Translations under genes and position numbers: made by a program
Notes under the pieces: generated by a model
What the model saw: the letters and a program-made list of their open reading frames with translations, nothing else
Databases searched by the model: none
Told to the model about the DNA's origin: nothing
Source: Chthoniobacteraceae bacterium
Lineage (GTDB): Bacteria > Verrucomicrobiota > Verrucomicrobiia > Chthoniobacterales > Chthoniobacteraceae
DNA: 64,000 bases
NCBI GenBank assembly: GCA_028293625.1
Contig: JAQGOL010000030.1
Span: 310,001-374,000 of the forward strand
Direction: 5' to 3'
Shown: positions 54,838 to 62,034 of the stretch, piece after piece
Numbering within the stretch: the stretch's first letter is position 1
Layout of the letters: every line of letters begins with the position of its first letter

Positions 54838-54866
54838 TTGCACTCGCTCAGACGCATTGCTATCCA
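54838..54866 (+). promoter_or_regulatory. Putative promoter of the porin gene
   Basis: TTGCAC (54838-54843) and TATCCA (54861-54866) are 17 bp apart, 69 bp before the porin ATG. The -10 match is weak. The rest of the 209-bp gap between the glycosidase and porin genes shows nothing else. Confidence 0.3.
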
Positions 54867-54935
54867 CGCCCGGCGCAAGGTTACATTCCTGAAACAATTG
54901 CGTATCAGCTCACCGACTTCCCCTACCAAATCACT

Positions 54936-56366
54936 ATGAGATCAAATCTGCTTCTTTCCGCCGGCGCCCTTGCACTTGGCGTCATGACCGCGTCCGGCCA
55001 GGATAGCGCGCTGGTGGACATTCTCGTCCGCAAAGGCGTTCTGAGCACAAAGGAGGCAGCCGATGTGCGCCGTGAACTCAAGGAGGAGCAGGCCAGCATC
55101 CCCGCCAATCGGATCAGGATCAGCGATTCGACCTCGGAGCTGAGGATCTACGGCGATATCCGGTTTCGTTATCAGTACGACACAAAGGATTTGCAGGAAA
55201 ACCCGCCCGGGGTCGGCGTCAATTTCCCCACTGAGGAACGGAGCCCAACAGGTTCCCAGCGTTCGCGCCTTCGTTTTCGGCTTCGCCTGGACGCCGATTT
55301 TAAACTGGGCGAAAATTGGTTTGGCGGCGCTGAACTCCAGACCAACAACGCTTCCGATAGCGCCAACCAGACATTTGAAAACGGGTTTACCGATTACAAC
55401 ATCTATATAAGCCGCGCTTTCCTGGGATGGAAAAATGACTGGCTGACAATCACCGGAGGCAAGCTTCCCAATCCATTCTATTCCACGGAACTCGTGTGGG
55501 ATCCGGATATCAACCCGACCGGGTTCACCCAGAGCATCCGGCTCAGCAAACTCTTTGGCGGCACGGAGGAAGCCGGTTACTCCAAGGACGGCAAGGTTTT
55601 AAAACCGGTGGAGAGCCCGTGGGAATGGACGCTGAACCTGGGTGAGTTTATTTTTGACGACAACCCGGAGAGCGCTTTTGACAACGACGCATCGACCGAT
55701 CCGTGGATCTTTGAAGCGCAGTTGGTCGGCAGCTACAAGTTCGCCAACGGGATCAAAGTCACGCTCGCTCCCGGTTACATGGTCTATACCGCTGGCGATG
55801 TTTCCGACGCGATCAACGAGAACCCGTTCAGTGATGCGCCCGGCGTTTCCGGCGAAACACGCAACCTCTCCATCGTGATGCTGCCCGGCGAAGTCGGCTT
55901 CAAACTCTTTGGGATCTCTTCCAAATTTTACTGGGATACCGCTTACAACCTGGAAGGGAGGAAACGGGCGGAGAATATCTACGGCCTTGCTTTCAACGAC
56001 CTCGCGGGACGCAAACATTCTCAATACACGCGTGAAGACAGCTTCGCTTACCTCGTCGGCGTGCAGGTCGGCGAGAACAAGAAAAAGGGCGATTGGGCAT
56101 TGCTGGCCAACTGGCGCCAGACCGGCATCGCAGCCGTCGATCCCAACATCAATGAAAGCGATTTCGCAAGCGGCGAACTAAATACACGCGGCGTCCAGCT
56201 CAGAGCCTCCTATAACTTCACCAACTTCGCAGTTGGCACGATCACCTACGCCCATGCCTGGAACTTCAAGGACAACCTGGTCGGCGGCCAGGCCACCGGG
56301 GGCGCCGCGATCGCCGATGAGAACTCATTTGATCTCATCCAGGTCGATCTCAACGTGAAATTCTAG
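54936..56366 (+). CDS. Outer-membrane porin (Porin_5-like)
   Basis: The protein is 476 residues. A signal peptide (MRSNLLLSAGALALGVMTASG) is followed by a short helical oligomerisation part (VDILVRKGVLSTKEAADVRRELKEEQ). A beta-barrel follows with alternating strands (LRIYGDIRFRYQYDT, WLTITGGKLPNPF) and a C-terminal Phe (VDLNVKF), typical for outer-membrane proteins. It probably allows diffusion of sugars or other small solutes, matching the secreted glycosidase just upstream. Confidence 0.85.
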   Translation: MRSNLLLSAGALALGVMTASGQDSALVDILVRKGVLSTKEAADVRRELKEEQASIPANRIRISDSTSELRIYGDIRFRYQYDTKDLQENPPGVGVNFPTEERSPTGSQRSRLRFRLRLDADFKLGENWFGGAELQTNNASDSANQTFENGFTDYNIYISRAFLGWKNDWLTITGGKLPNPFYSTELVWDPDINPTGFTQSIRLSKLFGGTEEAGYSKDGKVLKPVESPWEWTLNLGEFIFDDNPESAFDNDASTDPWIFEAQLVGSYKFANGIKVTLAPGYMVYTAGDVSDAINENPFSDAPGVSGETRNLSIVMLPGEVGFKLFGISSKFYWDTAYNLEGRKRAENIYGLAFNDLAGRKHSQYTREDSFAYLVGVQVGENKKKGDWALLANWRQTGIAAVDPNINESDFASGELNTRGVQLRASYNFTNFAVGTITYAHAWNFKDNLVGGQATGGAAIADENSFDLIQVDLNVKF

Positions 56367-56369
56367 CCG

Positions 56370-57260
56370 TTACCGCAACCGCGCATCGACCCAGGCGCGC
56401 CAGGCCGGATGCCGGAAAACAAAACCGGCAGCCATCGCGCTCCGCGGCACGACGCGCTGGTCGTCCAGCAGCGTGCAGGAAAATTCCCCAAGCACCCCGC
56501 GCAAGAGCCAGGCGGGAATTGCGCCCCGCAACCGGCGTCCGAAATGCGTGGCCAGCGTGACGGCAAATGCGCGATGGGAAAGCGGATTTGGGGCGACAAC
56601 GTTGAACGGACCGTTGAAGCGCTCTGTTTCAAGCGCAAACGCGATCAGCCGCACACAATCCTCCATGGAAACCCACGGGATCATCGAGGCGCCATTGCCA
56701 AATACAAACGGCAGCCCCGCACGGAAGATTTTTCCCAAACGCGCGAAGTAACCGTCATCGGGATCCACCACATTGCCGATGCGCAGCTTTACAACCCGCA
56801 TCCCAAGCCCGCGCGCTTCGTCCGCCGCCGCCTCCCACGCCACGCAGACTTTCGAACGAAAACTCCCCTGCCCATCCGTGGGGGATGATTCGTCCAATTC
56901 TTCCCCCGGCCGGTTTCCATAAATCCCCACAGCAGACGCGCAGAGAAAAATCCGGGGCCGTTTTTCCGCGTCCGCCATGGCGCGCACGATCCGGCGGGTC
57001 CCTTCGACGCGGCTCGCCATGATGGCGCGCCGTTTGCCGGCGGTCCACAATCCGGCCACGTTTTCCCCGGCAAGATGAATGACGGCGTCAATCCCCGCCG
57101 GTATCCCGACTTCGGCAAAGCGCACCCCGGCGGGAAAATCGCATGCGGCGGCATGCAAAGGATCGCGCGAAAAAACCGTGCATTGATGTCCGTGTGCCTG
57201 CAAATGGGCAACGAGCGCCCGTCCGATAAAGCCCGTGGCTCCTGTGATAAGCACGTTCAC
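56370..57260 (-). CDS. TIGR01777-family NAD-dependent epimerase/dehydrogenase (YfcH-like)
   Basis: The protein is 296 residues from a GTG at 57260. The Rossmann motif is NVLITGATGFIGRALVAHLQ. The active-site region AVGIYGNRPGEELDESSP carries the SDR Tyr in the YxNR form seen in TIGR01777 proteins, which lack the usual YxxxK. It ends with a DUF1731-like C-terminus (NPLSHRAFAVTLATHFGRR). The function is not settled. It overlaps the shortened DUF2071 gene by 4 bp as last gene of the operon. Confidence 0.88.
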   Translation of the reverse strand: MNVLITGATGFIGRALVAHLQAHGHQCTVFSRDPLHAAACDFPAGVRFAEVGIPAGIDAVIHLAGENVAGLWTAGKRRAIMASRVEGTRRIVRAMADAEKRPRIFLCASAVGIYGNRPGEELDESSPTDGQGSFRSKVCVAWEAAADEARGLGMRVVKLRIGNVVDPDDGYFARLGKIFRAGLPFVFGNGASMIPWVSMEDCVRLIAFALETERFNGPFNVVAPNPLSHRAFAVTLATHFGRRLRGAIPAWLLRGVLGEFSCTLLDDQRVVPRSAMAAGFVFRHPAWRAWVDARLR

Positions 57261-57496
57261 GCGGCCACCTCCCAGGTCTCTCCGCGGTTCCACTGATATT
57301 CAATCGGATCGACTTCAAAACAGAGTTCAAGCTTCGCGCCCGCTCCCAGCAGAGCCGGCCATTCGGCCGATTCTCGATGAGTGACCAAGCTTAATGGAAC
57401 CAATGCGCCCACGGTTTCGATGGGGACCCGATAGGAAAAGAGCCAGCATCGTTTTAGCAAACCGCGGATTGTCAGCGGGTTCTTATTTATTTTCAT
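57257..57496 (-). CDS. Internally shortened DUF2071 protein
   Basis: The protein is 79 residues. The first 40 (IRGLLKRCWLFSYRVPIETV) match the start of DUF2071/YqjF proteins, usually about 230 residues. The last 40 (KLELCFEVDPIEYQWNRGET) look like the end of the same family. The middle seems absent with the frame kept. It overlaps both neighbours by 4 bp, so the deletion left operon coupling intact. It may be a remnant or a reduced functional protein. Confidence 0.55.
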   Translation of the reverse strand: MKINKNPLTIRGLLKRCWLFSYRVPIETVGALVPLSLVTHRESAEWPALLGAGAKLELCFEVDPIEYQWNRGETWEVAA

Positions 57497-57666
57497 AAGC
57501 TATGCAGGAAGCGAAGTAAGAAGGTGAAAAAGAGGGCGCCACTCCCGTTGAGGGCAAGCATCCACGCGCCGTAAATCAAAGAGCCCACCACCGCAATCGC
57601 GGTCAGTCCGCTCCAGAGCCGCCAGGGGATCCGCTGCGCACGCGCTGTCAGGAATGAAGCGCTCAT
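57493..57666 (-). CDS. Small single- or two-TM protein, 57 residues
   Basis: MSASFLTARAQRIPWRLWSG starts a short basic cytoplasmic part, followed by LTAIAVVGSLIYGAWMLAL and a second hydrophobic piece ALFFTFLLRFLHSL. It overlaps the DCC gene and the DUF2071 gene by 4 bp each, which supports translation. The family is unknown. Confidence 0.7.
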   Translation of the reverse strand: MSASFLTARAQRIPWRLWSGLTAIAVVGSLIYGAWMLALNGSGALFFTFLLRFLHSL

Positions 57667-58100
57667 ACCGGACGGCAGTAGCCCGTGCTCTTGCATGGCT
57701 CGGAAAGGGCGGCCAGTTTTTCCCCGACCTCAATCGTTGAGTGTCTTTCAAACCAGCCGGAGAGCGCATGCCGGTTCTCGGAAATAAGCGCGCACGCCCG
57801 GCGCGAAAAGGGGAGCAACGCCGGATGCGCGAGACGCTGGGACCATTCGCGGTATTCTTTGAGAGCCCAAAGACAGGTAATCCATGCCCGTGCCCCCTGC
57901 CAAAGCTCCCCTTCATCGCTGATCACCAAAAGCTCTTCCTCGGGATGCAACTCCCGGATTCCTGGAAAGCGGCGCTCCAGATCCGGAGCCTGCAACGGGA
58001 TAAACGCAAGCGGCACATAAGCAATCTGCTGGCCAAGCCAGACGCGCAACCGCCGGCAAATCTCGCACTTCCCGTCGTAGAGAACATAAAGCGTTTTCAT
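57663..58100 (-). CDS. DCC1-like thiol-disulfide oxidoreductase (DUF393)
   Basis: The protein is 145 residues. The DUF393 signature DGxCxxC is present in LYDGKCEICRRLRVWLG, and IPLQAPDLERRFPGI matches the family. It probably acts as a thioredoxin-like redox protein. Four bases separate it from the upstream membrane gene. Pairing with DUF2071 proteins is known from other bacteria (YuxK/YqjF types). Confidence 0.88.
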   Translation of the reverse strand: MKTLYVLYDGKCEICRRLRVWLGQQIAYVPLAFIPLQAPDLERRFPGIRELHPEEELLVISDEGELWQGARAWITCLWALKEYREWSQRLAHPALLPFSRRACALISENRHALSGWFERHSTIEVGEKLAALSEPCKSTGYCRPV

Positions 58101-58104
58101 CGCC

Positions 58105-58506
58105 TCAGGGAGTCACGACGGCCACACGCGCCTGGGCGGGAATCGGAGGAGGCGCGCCATGGAGCAGCGCCCGTTTACGCATCCGGTTAAAGATATAGAG
58201 ATTAAAGAAATGCATGCCGCCGAGCACCAGTAGGACGAGCCCGACCTTGCTGCTGAGCACCTCGAGCAGGCTCTGAAAGTCGGCCGGTTTCTCGCCGCTC
58301 TTCATTGCCAGCGTGATAAATCCGACGTTGATCAGATAAAAACCGGCCAGCAACAGGTGGTTGACGGAATCGGCCATTGCTTCATTGCCCAGGAAACTAT
58401 CGACCAGAAAGATCCGCCCATTCCTGTGCAAGGTCCTGCCAACCCAAGCGGTCATAGTGATGCCGATAGCGAGATAAGAGAGATAAGTATAGACGGTGGC
58501 GTTCAT
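58105..58506 (-). CDS. Hypothetical membrane protein, first in the DCC operon
   Basis: The protein is 133 residues with three hydrophobic helices (YTYLSYLAIGITMTAWVG, NHLLLAGFYLINVGFITLAM, KVGLVLLVLGGMHFFNLYI) and a short C-terminal tail. It is not recognised beyond a general membrane type. Its upstream region has an inverted repeat like the one before the GbsR-type gene. It is first in a five-gene overlapping operon down to 56370. Confidence 0.8.
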   Translation of the reverse strand: MNATVYTYLSYLAIGITMTAWVGRTLHRNGRIFLVDSFLGNEAMADSVNHLLLAGFYLINVGFITLAMKSGEKPADFQSLLEVLSSKVGLVLLVLGGMHFFNLYIFNRMRKRALLHGAPPPIPAQARVAVVTP

Positions 58507-58532
58507 GGTTTTGTTTTTTTCTGGTTCTTTTG

Positions 58533-58556
58533 TTTTTTCAGGAATCTTTGAAAGTT
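58533..58556. promoter_or_regulatory. GbsR-type operator, second site
   Basis: On the minus strand AACTTTCAA-N6-CTGAAAAAA is the same length and position pattern as the site at 59143-59166. It sits 27 bp upstream of the operon's first start codon. Core halves CTTTCA and TGAAA are kept. Confidence 0.6.
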
Positions 58557-58593
58557 CATGGCAAAAAAATGGCGCTTTGATTTCGCCGTTTTA

Positions 58594-59139
58594 TTATCTG
58601 GCCAGATAATTAAGCGCCCACGGCAGCACCGTGCTCTCCTCCGAACGCGCCACCCGGCTCAGCACGCTGTCGGCCGTCTCCATGAACTTGCAGAGCGCCT
58701 TGGTTTGGGTGCTGAAAGCCTCGGCTTCATCGGACTTGAGGGCGTTCACTCGCTCGATGCACCCTTTTAAGACGGCGATGGCAGGCTGAATCTCGCGCCG
58801 CTTGCGTTCCCGGATAATGATGCAGAACATTTTCCAAACGTCTTTTTCCGCCTCGAAAAACTCTTTGCGTTCCCCCTTGCGAATCACGCTTCGGACAAGC
58901 CCCCAGCCGACTAATTCACGCAGGTTCATATGCGCGTTGCCACGGCTGATCCTGAGATCCTCCATGATGTCATCAGTGGAAAGCGGGCGCGTGGTGATCA
59001 TGAGCAGCGCATGGATCTGGGCCATGGTGCGGTTGACTCCCCAAGCGCTCCCCATCGTCCCCCATTGCGCCACGAACTCGTCGCGCGCCTCCTGTAATTT
59101 GAGGGCTTCCTCGGATTGGGATGGGGTTGGCTTGCTCAC
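58594..59139 (-). CDS. GbsR/MarR-type transcriptional regulator
   Basis: The protein is 181 residues from a GTG at 59139 (VSKPTPSQSEEALKLQEARD). The winged-helix core (STDDIMEDLRISRGNAHMNLRELVGWGLVRSV) and long C-terminal helix are typical of GbsR-family repressors. The frame goes further up to 59478, but that part is antisense or out of frame inside bioB. A perfect operator-like repeat lies 3 bp upstream of the start. It likely controls itself and the next operon. Confidence 0.88.
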   Translation of the reverse strand: MSKPTPSQSEEALKLQEARDEFVAQWGTMGSAWGVNRTMAQIHALLMITTRPLSTDDIMEDLRISRGNAHMNLRELVGWGLVRSVIRKGERKEFFEAEKDVWKMFCIIIRERKRREIQPAIAVLKGCIERVNALKSDEAEAFSTQTKALCKFMETADSVLSRVARSEESTVLPWALNYLAR

Positions 59140-59142
59140 AAC

Positions 59143-59166
59143 AACTTTCAGTATTTCCTGAAAGTT
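59143..59166. promoter_or_regulatory. GbsR-type operator, perfect inverted repeat
   Basis: AACTTTCAG-N6-CTGAAAGTT is a perfect 9-bp inverted repeat (spacer TATTTC) that ends 3 bp before the regulator's GTG. The chance of a second 24-bp relative in front of the next operon is low, so it is probably the regulator's own operator. Confidence 0.75.
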
Positions 59167-59212
59167 CTGATCCTCAAGAAAATTCCACCGGTTTTTTTTA
59201 AAACCCGATCCC

Positions 59213-60181
59213 TTAGCACGAAACGGCTTCCGCCAGGCACGCCGCCCGCGGCTGCTGCGGCACCAGATCGAGTTCTTCCAAAAGCGAACGATCTTCATCC
59301 ACCCCGGGGTTTTTTGCCGTAAGCAATTTATCGCCGTAAAAAATCGAATTGGCTCCCGCAAAAAAGCAGAGCGCCTGGCCTTCCCGGGAAAGCCGGGTGC
59401 GGCCCGCACTGAGACGGACCTTCGCTTTGGGGAGCGCGATCCGCGTGACGGCGATAAGGCGCACGAGCTCAAACACATCGACAGGCGGTTGCGCTTCCAT
59501 CGGCGTCCCGGGCATCGCCATCAGGCAATTGATCGGGACACTTTCCGGCGCGGGATCAAAGCCGGTGAGCACTTCAAGCATCCGGAGCCGGTCGCCGATG
59601 CTTTCGCCCATCCCGATGATTCCCCCGCAGCAGACATCCATGCCGGCGTGCTGGACAGCGGCGATCGTGTTAAGCCGATCCTGAAAAGTGTGGGTGCTGA
59701 CCACCTCGGGATAAAACTCCGGCGACGTATCGATATTATGATTGTAGGCCGTCACACCGGCGTCCTTGAGCTTCCGGGCTTCGGTTAAAGAAAGCTGTCC
59801 AAGCGTCACGCACACTTCCATTCCAAGCTTGCTCACCTCGCGGATCGTGCCGAGCACCTGCTCAAATTTCGCGTCTCCCTCGCGAACACCTTTCCAGGCG
59901 GCGCCCATGCAAAAGCGGGTTGATCCGTTGTCGCGGGCGCGCTGGGCGACTTCGAGAATTTCCTCGGTTTCCATGAGGCGCCCGGCTTTGACATCGGTTT
60001 TGTAGCGGGAACTTTGCGCGCAATAACCGCAGTCCTCGGAGCAGCCGCCCGTCTTGATGCTTAGCAACGTGCAAAGCTGCACCTCGCCTCCAGCCCAATT
60101 GGCAAGATAGGCATTGCGGCCTTGTTGAATGAGTTCAAAGAAGGGCTGTTCGTAAAGGGATTGGAGCTCGGCGAGTTTCAT
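59213..60181 (-). CDS. bioB: Biotin synthase
   Basis: The protein is 322 residues. The radical-SAM cysteines are in GGCSEDCGYCAQSSRY, followed by FCMGAAWKG, YNHNIDTSPEFY (substrate contacts), and CCGGIIGMGE. The Arg in LSAGRTRLS binds the 2Fe-2S cluster. It turns dethiobiotin to biotin. No other bio gene lies in the window, and no BirA-type operator is evident. It lies 47 bp after the CHAD gene stop. Confidence 0.95.
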   Translation of the reverse strand: MKLAELQSLYEQPFFELIQQGRNAYLANWAGGEVQLCTLLSIKTGGCSEDCGYCAQSSRYKTDVKAGRLMETEEILEVAQRARDNGSTRFCMGAAWKGVREGDAKFEQVLGTIREVSKLGMEVCVTLGQLSLTEARKLKDAGVTAYNHNIDTSPEFYPEVVSTHTFQDRLNTIAAVQHAGMDVCCGGIIGMGESIGDRLRMLEVLTGFDPAPESVPINCLMAMPGTPMEAQPPVDVFELVRLIAVTRIALPKAKVRLSAGRTRLSREGQALCFFAGANSIFYGDKLLTAKNPGVDEDRSLLEELDLVPQQPRAACLAEAVSC

Positions 60182-60228
60182 CGGCGCGCAGAGTCAACGG
60201 GGGAAAACGAAAACTTCAAAGCCAAACT

Positions 60229-61152
60229 TTATCTGGCGGCAAGAGAGCGGGCTCCAACCCCGGCCGCGCGCCACTTTTTCCAGCACCGCCCCATGACCTT
60301 TGGAAAGGCGCCCGACATCGCTTCAATCATCCTGGCTCCGAGCCGGGCCGCTTTTTTTTGAATCCGATTCTGATGCCGCGCGATTTTTTCGCACACATCG
60401 CCAAGGGCTTCGGAAGGGATCCCCTGCCGGTTTTTCAGATTCTCGCAAAGCAAACCGAGGTCGCGTTCATCTCCCAGCAGTTCTCCCAACTTCTTTGCCA
60501 TCTGCTCGATTTTCTTCAGCTCCGGGCTGAAAGCGCCGCCCACGAGATCGAGCTGATAATAGAGATCTTTAACCCGTTTACGGCACGTATGCAGCGTTTC
60601 CACTTTCGGTTCCGTGGCAAACGTGATTTCAAAGTTTTTACAAGTTCGCCGGAAACTTCTTCGCAGACCGGGCTTCAATACTTTCCAGCCCTCTCCGGGT
60701 TCCAATAAACGCATCCGGACCCGGGCGTTTTTCATGGCCCGGTTAATTGCCGTGCGCTTTTTTTCGGTAAAGCCGCCACGCCGCGCAGCGCGGACATCGT
60801 TTAAAAGCATCTCGCGAATCATCGCGCTTCCCTCAACCGATGAATCAACGTCCGCCAAAGAATCGAATATCGCCAGCCGCACATCGGCATCGCGAGTCAT
60901 TGAGAGCAACCGGCCGGCATCGCGGCAACAGGCCGTTTCCCGGAGAAAAACTTCCTCGCCGATCTGCTCGCGGAGCAGACGCAACAGCGCGCGTAATTTT
61001 TTGAGCGCCTTGCGGGCGGTATGCACCGCTACCGCATCAGGCTGCGCGGATTTGGATGCGCCGACCGCTTCCAGCACCGCATCGATTTCCTCCTCCGCAA
61101 TACGCCGCACCCCATCGGGAAGTGATTCGCGTTTTAAGAAGCGGTAAGCCAT
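60229..61152 (-). CDS. CHAD-domain protein
   Basis: The protein is 307 residues from MAYRFLKRESLPDGVRRIAEEE. CHAD proteins are all-helical with conserved His that bind polyphosphate; here these include VHTARKALKKLRALLRLLRE and LHTCRKRVKDLYYQLDL, with RDADVRLAIFDSL between. It is very basic, as expected for a polyphosphate ligand. No polyphosphate kinase is close. It is followed by bioB on the same strand. Confidence 0.9.
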   Translation of the reverse strand: MAYRFLKRESLPDGVRRIAEEEIDAVLEAVGASKSAQPDAVAVHTARKALKKLRALLRLLREQIGEEVFLRETACCRDAGRLLSMTRDADVRLAIFDSLADVDSSVEGSAMIREMLLNDVRAARRGGFTEKKRTAINRAMKNARVRMRLLEPGEGWKVLKPGLRRSFRRTCKNFEITFATEPKVETLHTCRKRVKDLYYQLDLVGGAFSPELKKIEQMAKKLGELLGDERDLGLLCENLKNRQGIPSEALGDVCEKIARHQNRIQKKAARLGARMIEAMSGAFPKVMGRCWKKWRAAGVGARSLAAR

Positions 61153-61251
61153 GGCAGCGGTTGACCCACCATAGCCAATCACGCCTTAAACGACTTTGAA
61201 AGGCCACGATTGCGCCAATAACAGGGACTGAACCGAAGCTCGGTGAATAAG

Positions 61252-61950
61252 TCAGCGCCAGGAGCCGCCCGGTGTGGAAACAATGGGAAGTTCGTCGGTT
61301 TGATAGGCGGTCTTGCCGTTGGCGCCGATCATTTTTACTCCGGTAGCGCTTCTAAACTTGCTGCTCATGCTCTCGCCGGTATGGCAGCCCCAGCTTTTCA
61401 CAAAAGCATCCCGGGCAAAAATGCCGCGTTGGATCTTTTTGAGATCATCCTCATGGAGCCAGACCTTGGAAGCGCTGTCGATGTTGTTGGAGTAATCGAA
61501 CATAAAACACGCTTTGTTTGAGTGGCCGAAGTATTCGAGATCGGCAATCTTCACCATCTCGCGGGGCCGTCCGTAATTGATGTAACTGAGCAACTGCTCG
61601 GTGCGATCGAAGTAGACAAGTTTGACCTTAAAAGCGTCCCGCACTGAATCGATAAGGCTGATAAGATCTTTGCCATCCTGTTTGGAGCGGCTCAGGTAAG
61701 CGGGCCGATAGACCAGCCAGGCGATCTGCGCCTCGGGGTCCTGCGCCCTGATTTCTTCGATGCGAATCCGCGAGGCGCGCACAAAATTCATCCACCAGTT
61801 GTCGTGCGGTTCGGCTTTGAATTTTTCCCAGGCCCAGAGCGAAACGCCGCCTGTGATGATGATGTATTCGCGTGCCGGTTCAGGCGCGGCATGCATCGGG
61901 GTATTCAGGAAACAAAGCAGGAGGGCAAAAAGGAGGGCAAACTTTCTCAT
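61252..61950 (-). CDS. Secreted protein with caspase-like His/Cys pair
   Basis: The protein is 232 residues from MRKFALLFALLLCFLNTPMH, a signal peptide; 62010 is another start. The fold, judged from EYFGHSNKACFMFDYSN and SWGCHTGESMS, has a possible catalytic His (GHS) and Cys (GCHTG). This spacing is like clan CD (caspase/gingipain/CHAT) proteases. It is an inference, not a family match. Nothing in its surroundings explains its job. Confidence 0.6.
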   Translation of the reverse strand: MRKFALLFALLLCFLNTPMHAAPEPAREYIIITGGVSLWAWEKFKAEPHDNWWMNFVRASRIRIEEIRAQDPEAQIAWLVYRPAYLSRSKQDGKDLISLIDSVRDAFKVKLVYFDRTEQLLSYINYGRPREMVKIADLEYFGHSNKACFMFDYSNNIDSASKVWLHEDDLKKIQRGIFARDAFVKSWGCHTGESMSSKFRSATGVKMIGANGKTAYQTDELPIVSTPGGSWR

Positions 61951-62034
61951 GGAAACACTGGAATTTTTGGTTGGGCTTGAAGGCAGTGGCGGCGAAAAGG
62001 ATTCGCTCATGGTTTTGAATCGTGCAAATAGCAA

